Source: Bacillus sp. AFS029637 (GTDB lineage Bacteria; Bacillota; Bacilli; Bacillales; Bacillaceae_G). From it: a DNA stretch of 64,000 bases. The stretch is from contig NZ_NUPZ01000019.1 of the NCBI RefSeq assembly GCF_002584985.1, positions 17,752-81,751 on the forward strand. The letters run 5' to 3'. Below, in pieces: positions 35,008-43,682 of the stretch (its first letter is position 1; each line of letters begins with the position of its first letter). A program made the translations under genes and the position numbers. The notes beneath the pieces were generated by a model. It ran no database searches, was not told where the DNA came from, and worked only from the letters and a program-made list of their open reading frames with translations.

Positions 35008-35175
35008 GATTCTGGTGCAAAAACTCCATGACTCTTGCAAGTAATCTCCTAGGCTTGGATTTACTGATAGTCCTATTCTAAAAAAGGTGGGTAATCATGG
35101 AAACAGAAAATTCATTCAAGTAAAAGCATTATCCGCCTGATCTAACAACCATAGTTCTTCTGTAAGACGTATTGA
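35008..35175 (+). repeat. IS6-type left-end remnant
   Basis: ATTCTGGTGCAAAAA is followed, at the right distance, by ATGGAAACAGAAAATTC and then codons for KHYPPDL after a stop, matching the start of the IS240-type transposase. The rest is missing. Confidence 0.6.
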
Positions 35176-35181
35176 AGACAT

Positions 35182-35230
35182 AAAAATAGCCACCCTTTCA
35201 TGGATACTCCGTAAAAGGGTGGCTATTTTT
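35182..35230. terminator. Strong bidirectional terminator
   Basis: AAAAATAGCCACCCTTT pairs perfectly with AAAGGGTGGCTATTTTT around a 15-nt loop. Confidence 0.75.
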
Positions 35231-35274
35231 GTTGAAAATTCTACATAATATTAATTTAATGGCTATGCTGATAT

Positions 35275-35409
35275 TCTCCTATTTTTGTGGAGAAACAGTT
35301 TCCACTTTTAATTCTTTTATCCCTTATTTTAATGTGACAGCATCTGTTCTTAATATTTTCAACTGTCTTTAGCTGCATTCAAGTTAGGTTTTAAGAACTT
35401 AAATTTATT
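35275..35409 (-). pseudogene. 3' remnant of another hblA copy
   Basis: About 130 bp match the end of hblA at 27648-27780 (compare TATTTTTGTGGAG, TTCCACTTTTAATTCTTTTA, AACTGTCTTTAGCTGCATTC), with small indels. It lies just right of an IS6 remnant, 6.5 kb from the real gene, and marks an earlier extra copy of the hbl genes. Confidence 0.8.
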
Positions 35410-35705
35410 GTGTAATAATTATATACTAAATGATGAAATATGAATTAAAAACTTTATTTTTGAGGGCTGTTGTTCGAAACGCGACCTTCTAATTTCTTTT
35501 TTATCTTGTCAATGGAATAGTTTTGAGACATCGTATATACCTTGGCTACTTTTTTATGATTTCATTTGATGTTCTTTTCTTTGTAATATTTAAAATATCA
35601 TGGGGAAGAAAATTAAAGTCAATATTTTAGAGGATTTATTGTTAATTAAAATATACTTAAATTTAGAAAGAACAGATTGATTTATAAAATCAATCTGTTC
35701 AGCTG

Positions 35706-35737
35706 TAAAAAAATGTTCTGGTTCAGAACTTTTTTTA
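35706..35737 (-). terminator. Terminator of the 21-residue peptide gene
   Basis: On the minus strand GTTCTG-AAC-CAGAAC is followed by ATTTTTTT, 3 nt after the stop codon. Confidence 0.8.
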
Positions 35738-35738
35738 C

Positions 35739-35804
35739 TTAGCCAATAAGAGTACCTAATAAGCCTGATACTAAGTTTAATAGATTTGTAAGCATACTTT
35801 TCAT
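35739..35804 (-). CDS. 21-residue hydrophobic peptide under a PlcR box
   Basis: ATG at 35804 follows AAGGAAGGGAG. The peptide starts MKSMLTNLLNL and ends GTLIG; Leu, Ile, Val and Gly make up more than half, with a single positive charge. It is too short for a signal peptide plus cargo. A perfect PlcR box lies 59 bp upstream, a TATAAT at 35829-35834 between them, and a strong terminator directly after. This is a complete transcription unit. Possible roles are a membrane-active peptide like the phenol-soluble modulins, a leaderless bacteriocin, or a short hydrophobic signal peptide. I know of no described homologue. Confidence 0.7.
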   Translation of the reverse strand: MKSMLTNLLNLVSGLLGTLIG

Positions 35805-35862
35805 CTCCCTTCCTTGAAATCTAATATAATTATATATAATTTTCTAGATTTACTCTATACTA

Positions 35863-35878
35863 TATGCATTATTGCATA
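35863..35878 (-). promoter_or_regulatory. Perfect PlcR box of the 21-residue peptide gene
   Basis: TATGCATTATTGCATA fits TATGNAN4TNCATA exactly. The distance to the TATAAT at 35829-35834 (28 bp) is usual for PlcR-dependent promoters. Confidence 0.85.
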
Positions 35879-35984
35879 TAATGTAAAATCTTATAAAATT
35901 TAGGGTGCGTTTTGTTCTAGACAAAATATTTCTTTTAATATATAGGAGATTATTGATTCTGGCTGAAAACGATAAAATGAAAAA

Positions 35985-36002
35985 AGATGCCCGCAGGCAT
36001 CT
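35985..36002 (-). terminator. Terminator of the LtaS-type operon
   Basis: AGATGCC-CGCA-GGCATCT; on the minus strand the stem is followed by TTTTTTCA, 15 nt past the small gene at 36017. Confidence 0.7.
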
Positions 36003-36016
36003 AAAATTTTTAACAT

Positions 36017-36145
36017 TTATGCTTCTTTAATTTCCTCCTCATATCCAGGAAATAAGAAATTTAATATGTGGGGTGTATCTATAATGCGATAAAATGTAAA
36101 GAGAAAAAAACTACTACATAAAATAATAAATATCATTTTCTTCAT
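36017..36145 (-). CDS. Small membrane protein (42 aa) after the LtaS-type gene
   Basis: ATG at 36145 follows GGAGGATTAGTC. The product starts MKKMIFIILCSSFFLFTF (one TM span) and ends in a short acidic tail (FLFPGYEEEIKEA). It starts 15 nt past the stop of the sulfatase gene and is followed by a terminator, so it closes that operon. The role is unknown; it may be a subunit or anchor for the envelope enzymes. Confidence 0.65.
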   Translation of the reverse strand: MKKMIFIILCSSFFLFTFYRIIDTPHILNFLFPGYEEEIKEA

Positions 36146-36159
36146 GACTAATCCTCCAT

Positions 36160-37989
36160 TTAATCTCTTCTTACAGGAAGATTTTTAAGATATTGATCGG
36201 ACAAATTCAATAATTTTCTTGCTCTCATAAAATCTTCTTTTATTTCGGATTCTAATGGAACCCTCATTCCATTTAAATTTACAGCTTGTCCATCTTCAAA
36301 TCTTTCACCCGGGATATAACAATACTTCTCATGTATGAAAGTTCCATCTGGGAAAAAGTATCTTTGCGGAATAATGTTGTCCTTAGTATTTAATAAATCT
36401 TGTCCAAACATAACTTGTTCCTTCGGCTGAATTCCTAATAAGTTAATAATCGTTGGGAAAATATCAATCTCACTACCTATTTCTTTTATTTCTTTCCCTT
36501 CTTTTAATTCTGGATAATGAATAATAAACGGGATACGATACGGGTCAAACTGTTCATTTTTCACATGTGATTCAGGTAAATATTTTTTTGAATTATTGGG
36601 TAAAGAATTTGTATCAATAATATGATGATCTCCGTATACGACAAATAACGATTTCTCCCATAATCCCTCACGCTTTAGTTCGTCTATAAAATAACCTAAT
36701 TCTTTATCCACATAATTAACCGCTTGAATATAATCCCCAAATTCCGTTCCCTCTAATTCTTTTGGTAACGGTAAAGGTTGTTTTTCACTTGGTATTTTAA
36801 AAGGGTGATGGCTGCTTAATGCAATAATATGAGCATAAAATTTCTTACCTTTTTCATCTATTTTCTTCAAAATTGGGAGAGTTTTTTCATATAGCACATG
36901 ATCACTAGAAGCTAAATCTATCACATCTTTATTCCCAAAATATTTTTGATCATAGAACTTATCAAACCCTAGTGCTCGATATAATTGCTTTCGGTTGTAA
37001 AATTCCGAATCATTTGTATGGAATGTATTTGTTACGTAATCATATTGTTTTAATAATCTCGGTAAACTTGGGACTTCACGATTTGCAAAACGATTTGCAT
37101 TTAATTCATGTTTACCTGGATAGGTTGATGTATTTACACTCCATTCTGCATCAACTGTATTTCCTTTACCTGTTTGTTGAAAAAATGTAGAAAACGATAA
37201 CGACTGTTCACGTAAATTATCTAAATTGGGAGTGATTGATTTCCCATTAATTTTTAAGCCCATTACATTTTCTTGTAATGATTCAAGCTGAAGAATAATT
37301 AAATTTTTATCTTTTGCAACGCCTTCATATTCAGGGTTCTTCACTAATTTTTCTTTTTTTATTTCCCTAATCATTTCATTCGTTATTTGCTTATTCTCCA
37401 TAGAGTAAGCTTTATTCACAGGGAATATACTATTAAAAGGGAATGATAAATTATATGAAAAAATACCCATTTTTTCAGCTTTCTTCTTATCATTTAATAT
37501 ATCTTTTTTATTTAATGTGTATTCAAATGTAGAAATTATAAATATAAAGCAAAGAGAAGCAATTCCTATCGTTTTCTTTGAAAAGCGTATATCTCTATGT
37601 TCTTTATTATGTTGAAATGCCCTATATATGATAAAAGGTAAAAGGATTATATCTCCAACATAATAAAGGTCTTTCCAACTTAAGAGAGAGGATATACTAT
37701 CTGCTAATTTAGTAGTTTGATTTACTAACAATAAAGTGTGATAGGTCGGCATTACACCATAAAATCTATTATATACCACACAAGTAAGCAAGATAATTCC
37801 TACTAATATGCTTATCCCAGCATATAAAATTATTCGTATTTTTTTCGATGCAAAACTTCTGATTAAAAAAAACAAAAATATAATATATAAAGAATCCATT
37901 AAAAAACTATTAATATTAAATTGTTCGTATAAGTCTGTATATCCAACAAACAGCTTACATAATATTATTAATAAAAGTAATAAACTCAC
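36160..37989 (-). CDS. LtaS-type phosphoglycerol transferase (sulfatase fold)
   Basis: 609 residues. Five TM helices (about 1-165) are followed by an extracellular sulfatase-fold domain with the lipoteichoic-acid-synthase residues: the metal Glu in IILQLESLQENV, the catalytic Thr in QQTGKGNTVDAEW, HFSSHHPF-like ALSSHHPF, and the metal pair in YGDHHI. Family members move glycerolphosphate from phosphatidylglycerol onto teichoic acid or glycolipid primers. GTG start preceded by GGGGGAGTAAAAG. The glycosyltransferase gene lies 38 bp upstream, so the two may build and decorate one surface polymer. Confidence 0.9.
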   Translation of the reverse strand: MSLLLLLIILCKLFVGYTDLYEQFNINSFLMDSLYIIFLFFLIRSFASKKIRIILYAGISILVGIILLTCVVYNRFYGVMPTYHTLLLVNQTTKLADSISSLLSWKDLYYVGDIILLPFIIYRAFQHNKEHRDIRFSKKTIGIASLCFIFIISTFEYTLNKKDILNDKKKAEKMGIFSYNLSFPFNSIFPVNKAYSMENKQITNEMIREIKKEKLVKNPEYEGVAKDKNLIILQLESLQENVMGLKINGKSITPNLDNLREQSLSFSTFFQQTGKGNTVDAEWSVNTSTYPGKHELNANRFANREVPSLPRLLKQYDYVTNTFHTNDSEFYNRKQLYRALGFDKFYDQKYFGNKDVIDLASSDHVLYEKTLPILKKIDEKGKKFYAHIIALSSHHPFKIPSEKQPLPLPKELEGTEFGDYIQAVNYVDKELGYFIDELKREGLWEKSLFVVYGDHHIIDTNSLPNNSKKYLPESHVKNEQFDPYRIPFIIHYPELKEGKEIKEIGSEIDIFPTIINLLGIQPKEQVMFGQDLLNTKDNIIPQRYFFPDGTFIHEKYCYIPGERFEDGQAVNLNGMRVPLESEIKEDFMRARKLLNLSDQYLKNLPVRRD

Positions 37990-38027
37990 CTTTTACTCCC
38001 CCGGTTACCAATTTTTTATGTTAGTTT

Positions 38028-39410
38028 TTATGTTAATTCCTCCATCTTTAACATTTTTTCCTTATCCATTACTCGATTATGAGGAGTATGAACCCATACC
38101 TTTTGCTTTCTTTTTATAAACCCTAATAATATAATTGGAACCCAAGAAAAGCCAAAAATATAAACAATAGGTGTCCATATTACATTCTTAATCTGTTTTT
38201 CTTGTATTAGCGCAATAATTGGTAATAAATAAAAAGATAGTGCTATCATCAACCAAATCCATGGACTTAATACATATGGCATTATATAAGATGGAAGTAA
38301 TTCATAATATGTTAAACAAAATAATATAATGGAGTTTACTGATAACATTGTTCTCGTTGGCTGAATAAGATAAATACACATATCTAGTGCATTTATATTA
38401 AATGTTTGTAGGAAATTTTTAAGAAGTGGTACGGAGTAGCGAACCATACAGTCCATATGTCCTTGCATCCAGCGAACACGTTGTCGAAAAGATACTTTAA
38501 AATCTGTCGGTTTTTCATCAAATATTTTTGCTTCATGTGCCCACCCAACAGATTTTCCTTTTGTGAATATGTATTTAGCTGTAAACTCTAAATCTTCCGT
38601 TAAACTTTGTGTTCCCCATCCTATTTCCTTTAAGACCTGCATAGAAAAGCACATACCAGTTCCACCAAGTTGAGCTGATAATCCTAACTTTCCTCTACTA
38701 AATTGATACAATCGGTTTGTTGACCAATAAGCAATTGCATATGACTTTGAGATCCAATTATCTGTTGGATTCTTTGAATCTAAATACGCTTGAATCACTT
38801 CATATTTTTCTGCTACTAACTTATAATTTAATACTTGTAAGAAATTCCGTGACACAATGTTATCTGCATCCAGTATGACAACGGCATCATAGACTTTCTT
38901 GTTTTCTTTCTCTAAACAAAATAAATTTTGAAACATCCACTCTAGTCCATAACCCTTTCCTCGTTTTTGAGGATCCTGTCTTTCCCAAGCATTCACTCCA
39001 GCTTTCCGAACAATTTGAGCTGTTCCATCCGTGCAATTATCACAAATAACATGAATATCATATTTTTCTTTTGGATAATCCATCTTTTTTAAGCTTTGAA
39101 TAATTTGTCCAATAACACTCTCTTCATTATGAGCACACACTAATACTGCAAAACGAGTAGATTCTAACTCATTTTCCACTCGGTACATCTTTTTATTTTT
39201 AAAAAGGCCTAACAAACTAATCATTACCTGATACAACGAAAGAACCCCTTGGAATTGCGTGAAAAATATTAAAAGCGCCACTAAAATAGACAAAACTACC
39301 TTCCCACAATATATTAGATAGTCCATATTGGTGAAATGAATTATCGTAAAACCTAAGAATAATACGGATAAACCAATCCATACTCTTTTTTTATTCATGT
39401 ATATATTCAA
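38028..39410 (-). CDS. Membrane family 2 glycosyltransferase
   Basis: 460 residues. Two N-terminal TM helices, then a GT-A domain with CAHNEESVIGQIIQSL (nucleotide binding), ILDADN (DxD), SLTEDLEF (catalytic TED) and RQRVRWMQGH (QxxRW), the motif set of processive beta-glycosyltransferases. Two or more TM helices follow. The donor sugar is unknown. TTG at 39410 follows AGGAAAGG; ATG at 39398 is the alternative start. It is upstream of the LtaS-type gene on the same strand, which fits glycolipid or polysaccharide synthesis for a teichoic-acid-like polymer. Confidence 0.88.
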   Translation of the reverse strand: MNIYMNKKRVWIGLSVLFLGFTIIHFTNMDYLIYCGKVVLSILVALLIFFTQFQGVLSLYQVMISLLGLFKNKKMYRVENELESTRFAVLVCAHNEESVIGQIIQSLKKMDYPKEKYDIHVICDNCTDGTAQIVRKAGVNAWERQDPQKRGKGYGLEWMFQNLFCLEKENKKVYDAVVILDADNIVSRNFLQVLNYKLVAEKYEVIQAYLDSKNPTDNWISKSYAIAYWSTNRLYQFSRGKLGLSAQLGGTGMCFSMQVLKEIGWGTQSLTEDLEFTAKYIFTKGKSVGWAHEAKIFDEKPTDFKVSFRQRVRWMQGHMDCMVRYSVPLLKNFLQTFNINALDMCIYLIQPTRTMLSVNSIILFCLTYYELLPSYIMPYVLSPWIWLMIALSFYLLPIIALIQEKQIKNVIWTPIVYIFGFSWVPIILLGFIKRKQKVWVHTPHNRVMDKEKMLKMEELT

Positions 39411-39598
39411 ACCTTTCCTCCTATAGAGATATCTGTATAAAATTTATCCAAAACACTCTTTCATTATGAATGTAGAGAGTTAAATTTTGATATCTATGTA
39501 GGCATTTTTAGTAGTTAATGATACGTTTCAATTTATTAAACCGCTGTTCACCAAAATATTCTGACATATTTACTTTTTATAAGCATGCACTACTTCCA

Positions 39599-40084
39599 TT
39601 AATCAATTTTGAACTTTGCTTCTTTGTAGTTTTTTAATTCTTTTTTCGGACTCTTATCTTTATACTGGGCGATTGAAATTGTGTGTTCCCCTTTTTTCAA
39701 TAGATCACCTTCTAAATTTATAAAAGTTGAAAATATTTTTGTTACTTCTTCTTTTGTAACAAATTTCTGATCGACATATATATAAACCTCTTCCTTCGCT
39801 GTTAGACCTTCTAACTCTATTTGAATTTGTGCCAATTCTAATTTAGGATCCACCTTTAAAAATGGAATCCCTCCTTCTTCCTGCTGGTCATTATTTGTAA
39901 TTAGTTTCATATTAACTTTTCCTGTTTCTTTAGCCTCTTTAGGAAAAGCTACTCTTGGTTCCTCTTTATTTTCTTCTTGTTGTTTTACCTCTTGTTTTGT
40001 TTGCTCTTCTTGCTTATTGGAACAACCTGCCCCCATACCTATCAATAAACAACTTATCCCGATTCTAACTACATACTTATTCAT
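39599..40084 (-). CDS. Lipoprotein of unknown function (161 aa)
   Basis: The signal peptide ends with the lipobox GMGAGC (Cys about 21), then a Gln/Glu/Lys-rich linker (SNKQEEQTKQEVKQQEEN). The C-terminal 100 residues look like one beta-sandwich domain (ELAQIQIELEGLTAKEEVYIYV). GAGGTAATGTT precedes the ATG. It lies 190 bp before the glycosyltransferase on the same strand and may belong to the same envelope function. Confidence 0.75.
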   Translation of the reverse strand: MNKYVVRIGISCLLIGMGAGCSNKQEEQTKQEVKQQEENKEEPRVAFPKEAKETGKVNMKLITNNDQQEEGGIPFLKVDPKLELAQIQIELEGLTAKEEVYIYVDQKFVTKEEVTKIFSTFINLEGDLLKKGEHTISIAQYKDKSPKKELKNYKEAKFKID

Positions 40085-40207
40085 AACATTACCTCTTTTC
40101 TGTCATTTGAATCTAAATAAACAAATGCTATAATGTATACGTTATCATTAACCTGAAAAACAACGAGCGAAAAAATATACTGTTAAAGCACCTCCTATAC
40201 ATCCTTT

Positions 40208-40251
40208 TTTTATATTTAATACTATCTTGATAGTGTTAAATATAAAAAATA
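40208..40251. repeat. Near-perfect 21-bp inverted repeat with 2-nt spacer
   Basis: The arms end ...AATACTATC and GATAGTGTTAA..., with one mismatch in 21 bp. T-runs begin and A-runs end the structure, so it is not an ordinary terminator. Confidence 0.5.
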
Positions 40252-40581
40252 GTCCTCACAGAGCAATCCTGTAAGGTTTTAATGATATATTTTTCCAAAT
40301 AACTAAATGCACAATCATTAGGTTATCTCGTTTCCCTCTAAACTTCAACCTTGATTTTTACAAAAATAGAAATTTAAGGTTTATAAAGTGTTCTATTTTA
40401 AGAAATCTATATACATGGAAACCTTCATTGTTATAGCCCTTACTGCCTATAAATGTTGTATTATTCCTCTATATTTTTCTCAAAGTTAAATAAATTTATT
40501 TCATTCGAATTCCTTCACATACATTTTTTAATTTTTTATAAATTTACCCCTTCATAATTTGCAATTTATTGTTTTTATGAA

Positions 40582-40611
40582 AAAAAATAGACTTTCATAA
40601 GTCTATTTTTT
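40582..40611. terminator. Bidirectional terminator-like hairpin
   Basis: AAAAAATAGACTT pairs with AAGTCTATTTTTT around TCAT. Confidence 0.55.
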
Positions 40612-40704
40612 AAAAAATTCAAGTTTGATTTTTTTTTCAAAATGTTATAAAGTTGTTTCCGAATAAAATTTTGACAAAAATATCATTTCAAGGAGGATTA
40701 TTCC

Positions 40705-42936
40705 ATGCAAGAATCACACAAGAAAAATACTAAGAGAAAGGTAGTCGCATCACTAATATGTTTATCTGTATTAGCAGCCCCGGTTGTATCCGAAGCCTCT
40801 GCAGCACAAAACACAGTTTCTAAGGTTAGTAGTGAGGAACAAGTTGGTCATATGATTTTACAGGTCACTCCAAGTAACCCGACTCCTATGCCAGGCGAAA
40901 CAATAACATATCAATACAAACTTACAAATGCAACGAATAAAGTAATTAAAGATGTGTGGGTTGTAGACTGGCATGTTAACATGCTGCAAGAATATTTTGA
41001 CTTAGGTAATGATAACGCTTTCGGACCTGGAGAAACAATTACACTCTCCAAAAAATATACTGTTCCAAAGGATGTAGAAGAGGGGAAAACTTTTCGAAGC
41101 CTAGCTACTGTATACGGTATTGCTGATGGAAAACAAATAAAAATAGCGGGGAAATCATCTATTACCGTAGATGTAGTGAAGCCAGAGATTTCATTAAGAA
41201 TTTCAACGAATAAAGAAGTTGTAACACCTGGGGAAAAAATAACTTATACTTATAAAATTAAAAATACGGGTAATCGAAACTTAACGAATGTTTGGGGCGC
41301 GGATTGGCATCTTGGTATGCATCAGGAATATGCTGATATTGGTGCTGACAATATTTTATCACCTGGAGAAGAAGCAACTGTTCAGAAGGAATTCATTGTC
41401 CCAGAAGATGCTGAAGATGAGAAACTTATTTACAGTGTAGCATCTTACTACGGTTATTATGGCGATACAAAAGTCCAACAAGATTCGCGAGTTGGTATTA
41501 CAGTAAGTCACAATCTTATTACAAAAGCTCAAAAAGCAGTGAATAGCCTATTTGCTGATGAAAGTTACTCCACATTACATGCTCATATTTCTCAAAATGA
41601 AATTGATGAAGCTAAAAAAGCAGTAATGCTACTTCCTGATGCAAAACATAAACATCAATTAGATAAAGAAATGGAACAGGCTCAAAATTTACTTAACTTA
41701 CTAAATGATGCACGTAGCACTGTGCATGGACTCTTTGCAGATAATACTCACTCCAAACTAGGTGCAGAAACAACTCAACAAGATATTAATACTGCAAAAG
41801 AAAATGTTAGCAAACTTCCTAACAACCAAAATAAAATAGATTTATTAAATGAAATTCAAAATGCTCAGCGCCTTCTTAAAGAACAAGAAGTAACAAAATT
41901 AAGCAATGCTCAAAAGGCTGTGAATGATCTTTTCTTAGACGAAAATCACATCGCATTAAATAATGGACTTAGCGAAAAGGACATCGAGAAAGCACTAGAG
42001 AAAGTACAACTTGTATCAAATCAAAAAGACAAAAATACTCTAATGATAGAAATTGAAAAAGCTCAAAATCTATTAAATTCACTAAACGAAACTCAGAAAA
42101 TTTTGAATAATCTATTTACGGATGATTATCATACAGCACTAAAAGAAACTACTACACAAGCAAATGTTGATACTGCAAAAGAAAATGTTGACCAACTTCC
42201 TAGCAACAATGACAAAAAATCTTTACTAAAAGAGATTGAAAAAGCTCAAAATCTACTAAATTCTGCCCAGGCTTTCAAATTGCAAGATGCTCAAAAAGCG
42301 ATTAACGATTTATTCACGGCCAATGATCATAAAACGTTAAAAGCTGCTATTAAACAGGATGACATTGATGCTGCCAAAGCGAAAGTTGATCAACTAAATA
42401 ATACTGAAAACAAAACAAATCTATTAAAAGAAATTGAAAAAGCTCAAAACCTTTTCTCTGAACTACAAACTGGTCAAAAGCTCTTAGAATCATTATTTAC
42501 AGATGGAATTGGATCTCCTGTTAAAGTTGGTATCACGCAATCTGATATTAAAAAAGTACAAGAAGAACTCAAAAAATTACCTGATAGCCCTGGTCGCACA
42601 AAATTATTAAGTAGGGTTCCAGTTAACTTCTCTAATATTAGTTGGTATACAAAACAATTCGGAAATAAAAATGTAACTGATACAGCAGAAATCAAAGTTT
42701 CAAAAGTTTATAAAAATACAAACCGTGAGCCATTTATTGATTTTAACTTTGCCTATACTTTAAAAGGTTCCCAAATTACAGTTTCAAATCGTGATGTTCT
42801 TGAGGCATCTATCGCCCCAGAATATGCAGACGCAGGTAATTTAAACATGAAAATTCTAAATAGAGGTACTACAAAAGTAACAATTAGTTCTGCTGATGGC
42901 TTATACTTTAAAGAGATTACAATAAAAGTTTTATAA
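40705..42936 (+). CDS. Secreted multi-repeat protein with Cry1Ac D-VI-like repeats
   Basis: 743 residues, AAGGAGGATTATTCC before the ATG. A signal peptide (about 1-32, ends EASAAQ) is followed by two similar beta-sandwich domains of about 110 residues (TPMPGETITYQYKLTNATNK and TPGEKITYTYKIKNTGNR, CARDB/DUF11-like). Six helical repeats of about 64 residues follow (AQKAVNSLFADESYS, ARSTVHGLFADNTHS, AQKAVNDLFLDENHI, TQKILNNLFTDDYHT, AQKAINDLFTANDHK, GQKLLESLFTDGIGS), each ending near KxxLLxEIExAQNLL. This is the repeat type named after domain VI of Cry1Ac. A C-terminal Ig-like domain closes the protein. No sortase motif or SLH is seen, so it is released or held non-covalently. Adhesin-like. Confidence 0.75.
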   Translation: MQESHKKNTKRKVVASLICLSVLAAPVVSEASAAQNTVSKVSSEEQVGHMILQVTPSNPTPMPGETITYQYKLTNATNKVIKDVWVVDWHVNMLQEYFDLGNDNAFGPGETITLSKKYTVPKDVEEGKTFRSLATVYGIADGKQIKIAGKSSITVDVVKPEISLRISTNKEVVTPGEKITYTYKIKNTGNRNLTNVWGADWHLGMHQEYADIGADNILSPGEEATVQKEFIVPEDAEDEKLIYSVASYYGYYGDTKVQQDSRVGITVSHNLITKAQKAVNSLFADESYSTLHAHISQNEIDEAKKAVMLLPDAKHKHQLDKEMEQAQNLLNLLNDARSTVHGLFADNTHSKLGAETTQQDINTAKENVSKLPNNQNKIDLLNEIQNAQRLLKEQEVTKLSNAQKAVNDLFLDENHIALNNGLSEKDIEKALEKVQLVSNQKDKNTLMIEIEKAQNLLNSLNETQKILNNLFTDDYHTALKETTTQANVDTAKENVDQLPSNNDKKSLLKEIEKAQNLLNSAQAFKLQDAQKAINDLFTANDHKTLKAAIKQDDIDAAKAKVDQLNNTENKTNLLKEIEKAQNLFSELQTGQKLLESLFTDGIGSPVKVGITQSDIKKVQEELKKLPDSPGRTKLLSRVPVNFSNISWYTKQFGNKNVTDTAEIKVSKVYKNTNREPFIDFNFAYTLKGSQITVSNRDVLEASIAPEYADAGNLNMKILNRGTTKVTISSADGLYFKEITIKVL

Positions 42937-42941
42937 AATTC

Positions 42942-42972
42942 AAGGGATAGTTAGTAAATCTGACTATCCTTT
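42942..42972 (+). terminator. Terminator of the repeat-protein gene
   Basis: AAGGGATAGT pairs with ACTATCCTTT, followed by TCTTTTAC; it starts 6 nt past the stop. Confidence 0.75.
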
Positions 42973-43179
42973 TCTTTTACTTATTCTGTATCTACCATTA
43001 GGTTACTTATTGCTTTAAACTATACAGTTAGATTAATCGAAAGTGATGATGAAAAGCAATACATATTTTTAAAAAATAATACAAATTTAGTCGCTTATAC
43101 AAATAACCTCTAAAATTAGAAAATACAACACTATCAGTATCCTTTTTGTTCCAAATTATAAATGTATATCTAACAAAAA

Positions 43180-43212
43180 TAAACCAGTTACTTTTCAGCA
43201 ACTGGTTTATTT
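43180..43212 (-). terminator. Terminator-like hairpin after the 137-aa secreted protein gene
   Basis: AATAAACCAGTT pairs with AACTGGTTTATT around ACTTTTCAGC, 60 nt past the stop. Confidence 0.6.
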
Positions 43213-43271
43213 CTGCTAACTTAATAGTCATGTTCTTCTATAAGAGACTTTTCTTACTACCCATATTCATC

Positions 43272-43682
43272 CTAATAAAACGCATAAAAATTTCCAGATA
43301 CAGGTCCTTGAGAAAGATTTGTAACTTTCATTACATAGATACCACGTTGAATATTATTAAAATACAACTTTCCTTGCTCTTTTGCATACATGCCTGTCAG
43401 TGTTCTTGCAGAAGACTTTCCTAATGGACTAAGTGGAATTAATTCATACATAACTTTTACTTCACTTCCATCTCTTGTGTACTGCATTGCTCCAATTGTC
43501 ACATCATTTACTGGATGATCAAATAAATATAAATCATTCATTCCAGGCATCCATTTAAATGATCCTCCCTGCTCAAGAGAAAAACTAAAGTTCTCTGATG
43601 TTTCTTTAGCAAACACATCATTTCCTCCTATAAGCATAAAAACAAATATAAAACTCATTGCAGCCCCTAAAATCTTTTTCAT
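43272..43682 (-). CDS. Small secreted protein (136 aa), unknown function
   Basis: ATG at 43682 follows GGGGGAAATTAGTA. A signal peptide (MKKILGAAMSFIFVFMLIGG ... VFAKET) is followed by a beta-rich domain of about 110 residues (NFSFSLEQGGSFKWMPGMND ... GIYVMKVTNLSQGPVSGNFYAFY). No Cys, no anchor. The end of the domain (VMKVTNLS-G-V-GNF) resembles the last strands of small beta-sandwich proteins. The function is not known. Confidence 0.7.
   Translation of the reverse strand: MKKILGAAMSFIFVFMLIGGNDVFAKETSENFSFSLEQGGSFKWMPGMNDLYLFDHPVNDVTIGAMQYTRDGSEVKVMYELIPLSPLGKSSARTLTGMYAKEQGKLYFNNIQRGIYVMKVTNLSQGPVSGNFYAFY

Larger units (their letters stand above)
40085..40704. other. 620-bp intergenic region
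   Basis: No gene is supported. It contains a long hairpin at 40208-40251 and a terminator-like repeat at 40582-40611. The last 90 bp should hold the promoter of the secreted repeat protein (TTGACAAAAATATCATTTC near 40672, then AAGGAGGATTATTCC before the ATG). No PlcR box is seen. Confidence 0.4.

Noticed and set aside
35940-36034. A rightward frame from TTG (GGAGATTA upstream) next to the PlcR box
   Set aside because: Only about 25 codons, it runs through the terminator stem and overlaps the small gene on the other strand. The leftward peptide has the better promoter and terminator.
36943-37190. Frame on the plus strand inside the LtaS-type gene
   Set aside because: Antisense shadow; no ribosome binding site.
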